NCBI GenBank assembly: GCA_905147135.1
Contig: LR990068.1
Span: forward strand, 206,001-270,000
Length of the DNA: 64,000 nt
Source: Blastobasis lacticolella
Lineage: Eukaryota; Arthropoda; Insecta; Lepidoptera; Blastobasidae
Direction: 5' to 3'
Shown: positions 1 to 9,208 of the stretch, piece after piece
How positions within the stretch are numbered: the first letter of the stretch is position 1
Layout of the letters: every line of letters begins with the position of its first letter
Translations under genes and position numbers: made by a program
Notes under the pieces: model-generated
Told to the model about the DNA's origin: nothing
What the model saw: only the letters and a program-made list of their open reading frames with translations
Databases searched by the model: none

Positions 1-953
1 CGCCCATGAGACTGCCAGGGCATAAAACTGAGCCCCTTTTCAATGGGGTGGTATGCCAAACTTGACAAAAGATGTCAGTAAAAAGTTGGATAAAACTGTG
101 GCCATTTTTGTGTATAAAAAAAAACTAGAGTCACTGAATTTAAATTAGGTTTCAACTGAATTTCCCGGCTCCAAGAAATGGAGCACTCCCTTCACTTCTT
201 CCTATCTGGGGAAGAAGGAAGGATGGGCACGGGTTAGGATTCGGATGGATGGAGACCAGCAGGGAGATAAGCGGGATTGTTTAGTGATAGCACGTAAACT
301 CACCTGACTTTCGTCAGCAAACAGGTATTAGGACTTTACTTATATTTTAATCACCATCACCACACATTTTATACGGTAAACTTGTAGTCTAAAAAAGTTT
401 GTTGTGAAAAGTCTAATAAATGAATCTCCGCGCTAAAAGCGCCTTCAAAAATGGGGTACCTAGCACGCCAAAATTATTACCCCAAAACGGTTTACCAAAA
501 TGTGGGAAAATATAAATATAAAAATCAATAAACTAACAATATAAGAGAGATAACATGATATAAAAATTATACCATGTTACCAAGATACATATAAATACTA
601 AATAAATAAATGAAAGTAGTAAATAAAAGAAATATAAATACATAAACTATAGGATAACCAGACATTATGCCGTAAAAATGGCACAATATCTGGCAACAGA
701 CAAGAGTGGTATCACTGCGCTAGACAGTCATATCCTGACTTGCGCAGTGAGTAGGCGTCCTTTCTGGCGTCTACCGCGAAAATTGCGGATAGAGCGACAG
801 AAAGGGATAGCAGATACATAAATAAATAAGAAAAAAAGAGATAAAAGAATTTTAAATAAATTTTGAATTTGACAAAGGGACGTGCTAGGCAGCCTTAAAA
901 AAAGAAAAATAAGAAGAAATAAAGGGAACGTTCATAATAAATGCAACGTTACA
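1..953 (-). repeat. 3' LTR of the gypsy element (truncated by window edge)
   Basis: Position 1 aligns with 6830 in the other LTR, and both copies end at the same TGTAACG terminus (read on the minus strand) at 953 and 7768. About 396 bp of the 1,335-bp LTR are missing off the left edge. This copy carries 13 bp absent from the other LTR, near 485-505, between two CCAAAA direct repeats; such an indel fits replication slippage. The U3, R and U5 boundaries cannot be placed from sequence alone. Confidence 0.93.
713..749. repeat. LTR hairpin (3' LTR copy)
   Basis: Outer arms CACTGCGC and GCGCAGTG and inner arms AGTCA and TGACT enclose the loop TATCC, giving a 37-nt interrupted palindrome. The same 37 nt occur unchanged in the other LTR at 7528-7564. 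A second smaller palindrome, CCGCGAAAATTGCGG, follows about 25 bp on. Strong local folding is expected in the transcript; the function is unknown. Confidence 0.75.
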
Positions 954-955
954 AT

Positions 956-966
956 ACCCCCCCACT
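956..966 (-). other. Polypurine tract (plus-strand primer)
   Basis: On the minus strand a purine-rich run with seven consecutive G (957-963) lies two bases upstream of the TGTAACG start of the 3' LTR. This is where the plus-strand DNA primer of an LTR retrotransposon is expected. The position next to the LTR supports the call; the exact primer ends do not show. Confidence 0.8.
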
Positions 967-1894
967 AATAAAAGTTTAATCCTAGGGATTAAACACGCTG
1001 TCCTCAGCGTAAAGAAAAAATACAATAAAAAGGAAACAAATTAAAAAAAAAAAAGAAAATAAGCGAAATATATATTAACAACCTAATACACCCCACACCA
1101 GTACAATCACACCCTATGAAATCTAGCACCCAGGACAGTTGTCAAACAGTCCAATATCACCTGCAGTCCGGGGCAGAAAAATTAAAAATACTCCCTATCT
1201 CAACCAAAAATAGATAAGAGAAATCTCTCTACCTATATAAGCCATTCATAACATCAAAGGTCCAAAATTGGTTCAGGTTCAAACACAAAAATAGAAACTA
1301 AGTTTTTGAACCGTTCTCCGTCAACAGTGGTGACACTTTCAAATTTTGTGATCACACACCTATGTTATTTATCGGGTAACCTCATGCCTCTGGGAGGTTA
1401 TCTAACCCATAAATTCCAACAACCCAGCTACAGGGTCAGTTATAAAATAAAAAATAAGTTTTTTATTTTTCCGCTAGAAGCAGGAGAAAACTGAAATTTT
1501 GTACTTGAGAGTGTGTCAGCCGGTAGCCTACACTACAGTAAGGCTCACACTCTTTCCCCCCCATAACCTACGAAACCAACCTAACAGTTAACTATATATT
1601 TACAAACTGGAAATCCGTATACTGGACCTAAAATCCAGGCCACCACTTGGATTTACATCCTAAACTTTGCTACCCTATCGACGTAGGCTTATTTATAGAG
1701 TCGTCGTCATCCGATCCTAAATCTAATACCTACTCCTAACTATATATACAAATTAACCGAACTAACTATATACATTATGTACAGCCTAAGCTTGAGATGT
1801 AATTGCCAATAGGACATAAGTCGCCTCTTACGACGCCCGTAGAGGGATGGTGCGAGTTCGTCGCCGGACACCATACAGCAATCTTTAATAAAAA
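967..1894 (-). other. Non-coding 3' region of the gypsy element
   Basis: This 0.9-kb stretch between the pol stop and the polypurine tract has only short chance ORFs. I looked for an env-like gene (signal peptide, membrane segments) and found none. Close to the polypurine tract there are two adjacent perfect palindromes: 974-994 (9-bp arms, centre TAG) and about 993-1009 (arms ACGCTG and CAGCGT). The rest is AT-rich with no recognised element. Confidence 0.7.
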
Positions 1895-2155
1895 CTACAC
1901 CTTAATATCTTTTATGTGCCAGGTGCCTGGTATGGGACGACCGTCTAAGTGCTCCAACTCGTATACGAGCGGTCCTCGTACACCCCGTACCCGACATTTT
2001 TCATATTTTGGTGACAGTTTCGCCGCTCTGTATTGAGCTGCATCACTTTGGATGAACGTTTTCTTAAAAACAACCTGCCCCATGGACAAGGTAGCAGGCC
2101 GCCTACGCAAATTATAATATTTCGCGTTGGAGTTGTGAGCCTTTTTGAAGATGTT
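1895..2155 (-). pseudogene. pol: Frameshifted integrase C-terminus of gypsy pol
   Basis: In a different frame from the main pol ORF, this stretch encodes the expected end of a gypsy integrase: a KYYNLRRR motif, a small beta-barrel-like region with AKLSPKY, and a GTWH..DIK ending. Such motifs (GPY/F-like module) normally follow directly after the integrase catalytic core. The main pol ORF leaves this frame at a run of five T on the plus strand (2142-2146, five A in the coding strand) and stops at 2112. A one-base change in that run explains the break. It could be a real mutation of this copy or a homopolymer error in the assembly. Confidence 0.85.
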
Positions 2156-5072
2156 GCCTAACGGCGGCAAAAACATCTCGCAAGGCACCCAACTCGCCCG
2201 CGTACTCCTCCCTCGGCATGCCTATCTCATAATCGCCATCCCCAAACTGGTTATAAAAGGTCCCATTTATGATGGGTTCCCGACCGTGCACCAGAAAGAA
2301 AGGTGAAAATCTGGTAACCTCACTCACGGAACTATTTATAGCAAATTGAACCTTATGCAGGTTGGCATACCATGTCCTATGATCGTCCCTAACGTAGGAC
2401 GCAACGGCGGTCATAATCGTCTTATTATAACGCTCAACTAAATTAACTTGTGGCGTATAACGTGGTCCATAGTGTACATTGGGGACATGGTATTTATTTA
2501 ACAGAGCCCGGAATTCTGATCCTGTGAATTGCACCCCATTATCGGCAATCACGGTTTCAGGAATACCATGGACGAGGAACACGTGATTCTCGAAAACTTT
2601 AGCCACCGCGGCACTGGTCGCACGACGCAAAGGGAACAACACAGTGTACTTAGAAAAACAACACGTGACCACTAAAAGGTGCATGTACCCATTGCGCGAT
2701 CTTGGTAAAGGGCCGACTAAATCCGTGGATATAACTTGAAATGGACGGAAACAACGCTTTGGCTCGCCCATTGTACCCGGAACGAGTTTAGTGGGATGTT
2801 TATAAACCGAGCAAACATCGCAGGATTTTACAAAATTACTGACATCCCTAAACATACCGAGCCAGTAATATCGCAAACAAAGCCTGCGATGGGTTTTAAA
2901 AATTCCTAAATGTCCAGAAGTTGGGGGGCAGTGGTTCTCACTAACAACAGCTTCCCTACGGGACTTTGGCAGGACTTCCTTCCAGTCAAACTCCTTTGTC
3001 AAGGAATATTTTCCTTCACCGTACCGATAGAGTGTACCGTCCTGGACACGATATTTGGGAAACTTCTGCGGATTAGTTTGACAACCACTGTAAGTATTAT
3101 CGTACCATTCGTCGTCAGTCGGAAAGTCAATAGCGTCAATCGGAACCATGCGGGATAGTGTATCGGGTACTATGTTGTCTTTCCCTTTTCTGTGCTCAAT
3201 TTCGAAATTAAATTGCGACAGCCGACATCCCCATCGGGCCAAACGCCCAGTGGGGTTTTCTAACCGCATAAACCATTTTAGTGAAGCATGGTCCGTGACG
3301 ACCTTAAATGGTCGTGGACCTAAATAAGGTTCGAATTTTTCGACCGCGTAAACTACTGCTAACGCCTCGCGCTCCGTGGCACTATAATTGCGTTCGCATT
3401 TGTTCAGTGACCGGCTTACATATGCAATAGGATGGTCTACCCCCTCAAAATTCTGTGTAAGCATACCACCTACCCCGAAACCGGAAGCATCGCAATGTAC
3501 CACGAACGGTTTTGTAAAATCCGGGCATGCCAGGACAGGTGCTGTGACCAAAGCATTTTTCAGATAATTGAACGCATTGTCCGCATCCTCATTCCAGGCA
3601 AATTTAGTTTTCGTGCTTGTAAGAGCATTCAACGGCGCGGCAACAGTTGAAAAATTCCTTATGAACCGCCTATACCACGAGCAAGTGCCTAAGAACATCT
3701 TTACTTCCTTAGCAGAGGAAGGTATAGGGAAATCCAAAATGGCCCTGATCTTGTCAGGGTCCGTTCGCAAACCATTCTCATCAACGACGTATCCCAGGTA
3801 TTTCAGAGATTTGCGGAAAAAATTACATTTCTCTAATTTTACCGTCAGATTGGCTGAGTGCAACTTTTCAAAAACTCGGTTTAATAATAATAGATGAGTG
3901 TCAAAATCTGAGCTTACTATAACGATATCATCGACATAAACAAAAACAAAACCATTTGTGATATCGCTACAAAAATGAGCTCCAAAAAGCTGATCCATCA
4001 ATCGCTGTTGACGAGCCGGTGCACCACAAAGCCCGAAAGGCATGACCTTAAACTTATAACTTCCTCTGCCGGGAACGGTAAAACTGGTCTTGTCTTGAGA
4101 ACTACTATCAAGCGGAATCTGCCAGAATGAAGATGCCAGATCAATAGATGACAAAAATTTGCCATCCTTCAAGCTGTCTAAAATCTGTGGAATGTATGGC
4201 ATCCCATAAGCATCGCCCCTGGTTACTGCATTTAGTTTCCTACTGTCTAAACAAAACTTCAAATCTCCGTTTGGCTTCTGCACAAGAAGGACTGGGTTGT
4301 TCCATGGACTCTCACTCGGAGTCACCACGTCTAATTCTAACATCCTATCGAGTTCCTCATGTAAACCGTTCAACTTCTCAGGTGACATAGGATATGGCTT
4401 ACATTTTATGGGAACAGCCTGATTCGTATCGATAGTATGTTCGATCAACGTTGTCCTACCTAAACCTACCTTTTCAAAAGAAATATTTACAAATTTATTT
4501 ACAATAGAGTCCGCCTCTACTCTTTCGCTAGCGGAAAGGGACTCGTATGGTTGAATTGCGTGGACATGCCGATCTAATGACGTAGAATTACAAAGGAAAT
4601 CCGACGGAAAGTCATATGTCACTTTCTTAAAGATATCTGGAGCGAGCTTGAATTTTAACCAAAAGTCGACTCCGAAAATAACATTACTAATAATAGTAGG
4701 TATCACATAAAATTTTATCAAATGGGTCTCACCTCTACACGTCACCAGTAAAGTCATATACCCAATAGACCGACTGTCCGCACCATTCGCCACTGTCACA
4801 ATTTGGGAATCACTGTACAGTGTGTATCCCAGGCCTAAAAATCTGTTGTGGGCATTATTTCCAATAATTGAAACAGCCGCACCCGAATCCAACATGCCAA
4901 AAAGTGACATGTCATAGATATTTACCTTTAAATATGGTCGAATATCCCCATGTTCTGGTTTAAAGTGAACCATAGAAAGAATAGATTTAACTTTTAAGAA
5001 GCTTTTAACCGTGTCTAACCATTCCTCCCATTCGGAATGACTGGTTTTACAAAATCTAACCCCATGGTTCAC
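2112..5072 (-). CDS. pol: Gypsy Pol polyprotein: protease, RT, RNase H, integrase
   Basis: The ORF has 986 codons. Visible domains are an aspartic protease with DSGA at residues 62-65; a reverse transcriptase with the first catalytic Asp at 311 (SIDLAS), MPFGL at 344-348 and YVDD at 379-382; RNase H with D528, E569 and D594; an integrase zinc finger with H714, H721, C751 and C754; and the integrase DD35E triad D784, D844, E880. All catalytic residues I looked for are present. The frame opens with GTG overlapping the gag TGA, so independent initiation is unlikely. It is in the -1 frame relative to gag and is probably made as Gag-Pol by frameshifting at 5081-5087. The C-terminus is lost through the frameshift at 2142-2146. 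I cannot place the element in a named gypsy lineage with confidence. Confidence 0.93.
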   Translation of the reverse strand: MNHGVRFCKTSHSEWEEWLDTVKSFLKVKSILSMVHFKPEHGDIRPYLKVNIYDMSLFGMLDSGAAVSIIGNNAHNRFLGLGYTLYSDSQIVTVANGADSRSIGYMTLLVTCRGETHLIKFYVIPTIISNVIFGVDFWLKFKLAPDIFKKVTYDFPSDFLCNSTSLDRHVHAIQPYESLSASERVEADSIVNKFVNISFEKVGLGRTTLIEHTIDTNQAVPIKCKPYPMSPEKLNGLHEELDRMLELDVVTPSESPWNNPVLLVQKPNGDLKFCLDSRKLNAVTRGDAYGMPYIPQILDSLKDGKFLSSIDLASSFWQIPLDSSSQDKTSFTVPGRGSYKFKVMPFGLCGAPARQQRLMDQLFGAHFCSDITNGFVFVYVDDIVIVSSDFDTHLLLLNRVFEKLHSANLTVKLEKCNFFRKSLKYLGYVVDENGLRTDPDKIRAILDFPIPSSAKEVKMFLGTCSWYRRFIRNFSTVAAPLNALTSTKTKFAWNEDADNAFNYLKNALVTAPVLACPDFTKPFVVHCDASGFGVGGMLTQNFEGVDHPIAYVSRSLNKCERNYSATEREALAVVYAVEKFEPYLGPRPFKVVTDHASLKWFMRLENPTGRLARWGCRLSQFNFEIEHRKGKDNIVPDTLSRMVPIDAIDFPTDDEWYDNTYSGCQTNPQKFPKYRVQDGTLYRYGEGKYSLTKEFDWKEVLPKSRREAVVSENHCPPTSGHLGIFKTHRRLCLRYYWLGMFRDVSNFVKSCDVCSVYKHPTKLVPGTMGEPKRCFRPFQVISTDLVGPLPRSRNGYMHLLVVTCCFSKYTVLFPLRRATSAAVAKVFENHVFLVHGIPETVIADNGVQFTGSEFRALLNKYHVPNVHYGPRYTPQVNLVERYNKTIMTAVASYVRDDHRTWYANLHKVQFAINSSVSEVTRFSPFFLVHGREPIINGTFYNQFGDGDYEIGMPREEYAGELGALRDVFAAVRQHLQKGSQLQREIL

Positions 5073-6295
5073 TGTATCACGTTTTTTGACCTACATACCG
5101 GACATGACTTTATAGTGTATCCTACTTTTCCACACTCAAAACATTTTATAATTTTGTCAGCAGTACAAGTACTCTGGGTATGGCTGTTGGTTTTACAGCG
5201 AGCACAGTATGCAGTATCTTGCTGCTTTCTAGAAACTGATGCGACTGGAACACCTGATTTTTGCCCCCTATACGAAAACTCAGGAGCAACTTTGAGTGGT
5301 CTTGGTTCTACAAAACTATGGGCTCGCACCGTCGCTGCCTCCAACTGCTTACAGTGGGTTTTTAACTCTGCCACATTTTCTATTTTGAGTAAAGCCAACT
5401 GTTGCATAAAATGAGGCCGAATATTATGCATTAATATTTCTAATTTATCTGCCTCGGACATTAGTTTTGTTAAACGGGAAAACATACCACTCATTACTGC
5501 AAAATAAATATGTATGGGTTCATCTGTACCCTGTGTGCGGGCCCTAATATCCCCCAACAACTGGTAATCATAATCAATGGGACCAAACTCATCTAACATT
5601 TGTGAGCGAAGCTCTGACCAAGAAGCAACCACCTGTTTGATACCCCGGTACCAGGTTAAACCATCCTCACAAAATAGCCACACAGCAGACTGTAAAAGTT
5701 TGCTGTCAGACAGGCCACTTGCTAGAGCCAACTCCTCCACCCTCTCTAAAAATGACCGAGGATCACCTCTCCCGTTGAATTTAATATTCCACTTTATAAT
5801 ATTATTTACATCATTTGTACAAGAATTTGGTGTGGAATTTAATTCTACCTGTGATAAACTTTTGCACAACGTATCAACTTCACCTTTTGACTCAACCTCG
5901 GTACATGGCATTTGCTTACCTAATGCTAGCAACTGATCTTTAAGCTGTTTCTTAATTTTAAAATCATTTTCTGTCACCACAGGTATCCTATCAACTCTTT
6001 GATAAAGATGACAATATAAGGCTTTTGCCGTGATCAAAACATTTTTGTCATAACAAATTTTATACTTAACAATAGAGTCATCTAAAGTTTTGATCTTCTG
6101 TGCGATTATTGAAAATTCAATGTCTGGCTGTAACTCCCCATCAATAATATCCTCAGGAGGAAATTCCCCACAGAGCCTCTTCAGCTGTGCCTTTAGCTTG
6201 GCCACAGTGTCTTGGGGCTCCTCAGCACGGAGAGAAACTTCATATTGAAGCTCATCTTTCAAAAAAGCATAATAATATACCCGTGACACATCCAT
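5069..6295 (-). CDS. gag: Gypsy Gag protein with two zinc knuckles
   Basis: An intact ORF of 408 codons begins at the first ATG after the leader. Gag proteins form the cytoplasmic virus-like particle and bind the element RNA. The C-terminus carries one canonical CX2CX4HX4C zinc knuckle (C364, C367, H372, C377) and a second in which the His is replaced by Tyr (C385, C388, Y393, C398), followed by one more CPVC pair. The central part is rich in Leu and charged residues, as expected for a capsid domain. The TGA stop at 5071-5069 overlaps the first pol codon. The Tyr in knuckle two may weaken zinc binding; whether it is family-wide or specific to this copy cannot be told here. Confidence 0.9.
   Translation of the reverse strand: MDVSRVYYYAFLKDELQYEVSLRAEEPQDTVAKLKAQLKRLCGEFPPEDIIDGELQPDIEFSIIAQKIKTLDDSIVKYKICYDKNVLITAKALYCHLYQRVDRIPVVTENDFKIKKQLKDQLLALGKQMPCTEVESKGEVDTLCKSLSQVELNSTPNSCTNDVNNIIKWNIKFNGRGDPRSFLERVEELALASGLSDSKLLQSAVWLFCEDGLTWYRGIKQVVASWSELRSQMLDEFGPIDYDYQLLGDIRARTQGTDEPIHIYFAVMSGMFSRLTKLMSEADKLEILMHNIRPHFMQQLALLKIENVAELKTHCKQLEAATVRAHSFVEPRPLKVAPEFSYRGQKSGVPVASVSRKQQDTAYCARCKTNSHTQSTCTADKIIKCFECGKVGYTIKSCPVCRSKNVIQ
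5081..5087 (-). other. Programmed -1 frameshift heptamer A AAA AAC
   Basis: Read on the minus strand, gag ends ..TCA AAA AAC GTG ATA CAG TGA. The heptamer A AAA AAC sits exactly in the X XXY YYZ register of the gag frame. Slipping back one base leads to CGT GAT ACA GTG AAC, which is the pol frame. The site is 9 nt upstream of the gag stop (5071-5069). I did not identify a convincing downstream pseudoknot by eye. Confidence 0.85.
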
Positions 6296-6420
6296 ATTGA
6301 AAGTTATAAATTCTAAACAAGGTATGGACCAACTTATGATACCTAAACCTTATATCTAAGTTATTTACATTTATTTACAGCAATACAAAAAAGGTTACAT
6401 GAGAATAAAGAGGCCATCTA
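6296..6420 (-). other. Leader between primer binding site and gag
   Basis: About 125 bp of AT-rich leader lies between the primer binding site and the gag ATG. It is where a packaging signal would be expected, but no specific motif can be recognised by eye. Confidence 0.6.
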
Positions 6421-6431
6421 GTTGGGCGCCA
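6421..6431 (-). other. Primer binding site, tRNA-Lys type
   Basis: On the minus strand TGGCGCCCAAC begins two bases after the LTR end. It is complementary to the 3' end (GTTGGGCGCCA) known for insect tRNA-Lys, the same primer class as the Drosophila gypsy element. The match is 11 nt; the bases beyond it no longer pair with that tRNA. Confidence 0.8.
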
Positions 6432-6433
6432 TT

Positions 6434-7768
6434 TGTCAGACTATAATCTGAACAGAACTTAACTAAGGGGTTTTAAAAAGCAAATTAAGGTTGAGAGGGT
6501 ATAAAAGGTATAAGATTTATATTTTAAAATGTGAAATTAAAGATAAATACAAAACAATAAACAATTACAACAACAGAACATTAAAATACAAATGAAAATC
6601 ATCAACCTTATCATCAGAGTGGGTCCCTCTTTACTCTCTCTTTAAATATCAACATACACAAAAAATTGTAATAGGTACTTATGACTAAACAAAGCTTATA
6701 ACTAAAGAAGCAAAAGCAGGTGGGGGATAGCTTTCTGGGATGGTGGAGTTGCAGGTCAAACACAAAAACGGAAAGGCTGGATCTCGCATGGATTTGTTGA
6801 GCGGGGTTTTGGTGAGGCAGCCTGGGTATCGCCCATGAGACTGCCAGGGCATAAAACTGAGCCCCTTTTCAATGGGGTGGTATGCCAAACTTGACAAAAG
6901 ATGTCAGTAAAAAGTTGGATAAAACTGTGGCAAATTGGTGTAAAAAAAAAAACTAGAGTCACTGAATTTAAATTAGGTTTCAACTGAATTTCCCGGCTCC
7001 AAGAAATGGAGCACTCCCTCCACTTCTTCCTATCTGGGGAAGAAGGAAGGATGGGCACGGGTTAGGATTCGGATGGATGGAGACCAGCAGGGAGATAAGC
7101 GGGATTGTTTAGTGATAGCACGTAAACTCACCTGACTTTCGTCAGCAAACAGGTATTAGGACTTTACTTATATTTTAATCACCATCACCACACATTTTAT
7201 ACGGTAAACTTGTAGTCTAAAAAAGTTTGTTGTGAAAAGTCTAATAAATGAATCTCCGCGCTAAAAGCGCCTTCAAAAATGGGGTACCTAGCACGCCAAA
7301 ATTATTACCCCAAAATGTGGGAAAATATAAATATAAAAATCAATAAACTAACAATATAAGAGAGATAACATAATATAAAAATTATACCATGTTACCTAGA
7401 TACATATAAATACTAAATAAATAAATGAAAGTAGTAAATAAAAGAAATATAAATACATAAACTATAGGATAACCAGACATTATGCCGTAAAAATGGCACA
7501 ATATCTGGCAACAGACAAGAGTGGTATCACTGCGCTAGACAGTCATATCCTGACTTGCGCAGTGAGTAGGCGTCCTTTCTGGCGTCTACCGCGAAAATTG
7601 CGGATAGAGCGACAGAAAGGGATAGCAGATACATAAATAAATAAGAAAAAAAGAGATAAAAGAATTTTAAATAAATTTTGAATTTGACATAGGGACGTGC
7701 TAGGCAGCCTTAAAAAAAGAAAAATAAGAAGAAATAAAGGGAACGTTCATAATAAATGCAACGTTACA
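6434..7768 (-). repeat. 5' LTR of the gypsy element (complete)
   Basis: This 1,335-bp LTR runs on the minus strand from TGTAACG at 7768 to TCTGACA at 6434, so it has the usual TG..CA ends. The inner end was fixed by the primer binding site two bases away, the outer end by comparison with the other LTR and by the return of LINE coding sequence at 7769. It carries the same 37-nt hairpin (7528-7564) as the 3' copy. Confidence 0.9.
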
Positions 7769-8345
7769 GTACGCTACCCTAGACGACACACTCTCGATTG
7801 TGACGATATTGTTTACGAGGGATTTCTGGACGAGGAACCCGACACAACCTAGGAACAGTTGGTCGCCCCCCCGGAAGTAAAGCAGTTTTCCGGACTTCAA
7901 GATTATCGAGTCCTCCCACTTTCTTCAGACTTCAGATAACCCTATAATGTCCCAATGTAATCTGCTTACCACTTCCTCCAGTTCCACCAGCTTTTCGTCG
8001 GTCCGCAGTGTCTGGACATAGTACGAGTATGTGACCAGGGCCAGTGGTCGTGCTTTGTGGTAGCATGGTCGCCCCGCCGTTACCGTGACCGCTACCATAG
8101 TCCGGAAGAGCGGGGCCGCCGGGTACTGGGGGCCGTGGCCTGTGTGTGCTTGTCATCGGAGGGGGGAGGAGTTTTCCATAATCGCAGGCAGGCTTGGCAG
8201 GCGGGTTGGCGATCGCAGTACAGTAAAAGTGCCTGAAAGATGCTGCTGCCCATCTTTCGGGTTATTCCCTTAGTCACCTTTTACGACACCCACGGGAAGA
8301 GATGGGATGGGTGCTATTATTTTAGGTGGCGGCACCACACACCAT
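7769..8345 (-). pseudogene. RTE LINE, 5' UTR and start of endonuclease ORF
   Basis: Reading leftward from 8345, this matches the start of the RTE LINE at 19808: a GGTGCCGCCACC leader, the CCCGTGGGTGTC stretch, then an ORF with the pattern YVQTLRTDEKLVELEEVV and WDIIGLSE..., ending at the codons for VAY where the gypsy LTR has landed. RTE endonucleases are APE-like enzymes that nick the target for target-primed reverse transcription. The rest of this copy should lie left of position 1. Frames are broken in several places, so it was dead before or soon after the gypsy insertion. The shared start with the copy at 19.8 kb suggests both reach the true 5' end of the family. Confidence 0.82.
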
Positions 8346-8791
8346 ATTTTTCATAAGTCACGATAATAAACAATCCTACAGGAGTCAAATTGTTTGTTAT
8401 GACTTTTATTAATGACGTTCTGTGACGTTTAAAAAACTTGGCATAAGTTGCCATACAGAGATTTTTATTTTATATTTTTTAATAAGCGATTCGGGCTTAC
8501 CGTGGTCCAATTAAAACTAAAGCAGGCAGTGCCTGTTATAAAAATAATACAACGAGGCGCTCGTATTACAGTAGCACAAACTCTATTATCCATTATCAAA
8601 AACACAGTGAAGGAAAATTTAAAGCGCACCTGGACACAGCTATTAACATTCTCATTCCAAATTCTAAATGTTAACAACGTAAACTCTTCATCATTAAAAA
8701 AAACAATTAACCTAAATTGATCAAGAAATAACACATTACCATTTTGCCGGCCCATTAGATTTCACTAATTTAATAAAGTGCGAAACGTCAT
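8346..8791. other. AT-rich stretch, nothing recognised
   Basis: No ORF with protein-family features, no tandem repeat and no terminal repeat was found in this 446-bp stretch. Two overlapping chance ORFs of about 90 codons on opposite strands have no recognisable motif. Confidence 0.5.
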
Positions 8792-9208
8792 ATGGGCGAT
8801 GGGGGCATAAAGGGAGGAGCGCAGCTCCTATTGTCTCAGAACTCCCTCGCCCCTGACTCTGAGAAAACTTTAGTAGCTCTGAAGGATAAACATACGTCTA
8901 CACCACAGCCCGGTCTGACTCCCCCTGATCATTCCACCACCCTATGCCTCACCAATAACTGTGACGACGTCATGTCAGCGGTGATGTCTATCAAAAACTT
9001 GTCAGCAAGCGGCCTCGTCGGACTTTCACCACAGCATCTGAAAGACCTGTTATGCAAGTCCTACGGGGATGCTGGTGTCAATCTTTAAGAGGACCTCAAC
9101 GCACTGATTAATGTCATGTTAGCGGGAAAGGCTAATACACAAGTGACAGATATTTTATACGGGACGAATCTGTGCGCCCTAATGAAGAAAGACGGGGACG
9201 GTGTAGGA
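8792..9208 (+). pseudogene. Reverse transcriptase N-terminal fragment, unclassified non-LTR type
   Basis: One reading frame, interrupted by a single TAA at 9086-9088, encodes a pattern seen upstream of the RT fingers in a group of invertebrate reverse transcriptases: LTPPDHSTTLCL, a segment like SIKNLSASGLVGLSPQHLKDL and then GTNLCALMKKDGDG. The homology stops at about 9208, where unrelated AT-rich repeats start. The matching downstream part of the same protein type resumes at about 10907, so the two are probably halves of one old element split by about 1.7 kb of other DNA. I recognise the protein type but cannot assign a named clade. Confidence 0.6.

Larger units (their letters stand above)
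1..7768 (-). mobile_element. Ty3/gypsy-type LTR retrotransposon, nearly complete
   Basis: In minus-strand order the element has a 5' LTR (7768-6434), a primer binding site (6431-6421), a short leader, gag (6295-5069), pol (from the gag/pol overlap down to about 1895), a 0.9-kb untranslated stretch, a polypurine tract (966-956) and a 3' LTR that starts at 953 and leaves the window at position 1. The pol order protease, RT, RNase H, integrase is that of Ty3/gypsy (Metaviridae). There is no third long ORF, so no env gene is visible. The two LTRs differ by about four clean substitutions, one messy A-run and a 13-bp indel over some 940 bp, so the insertion is recent. The target duplication cannot be checked because one flank lies outside the window. 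Confidence 0.93.

Noticed and set aside
2910..5414. Plus-strand ORFs of 70-125 codons opposite gag and pol
   Set aside because: They lie antisense to conserved catalytic domains and show no motif of their own.
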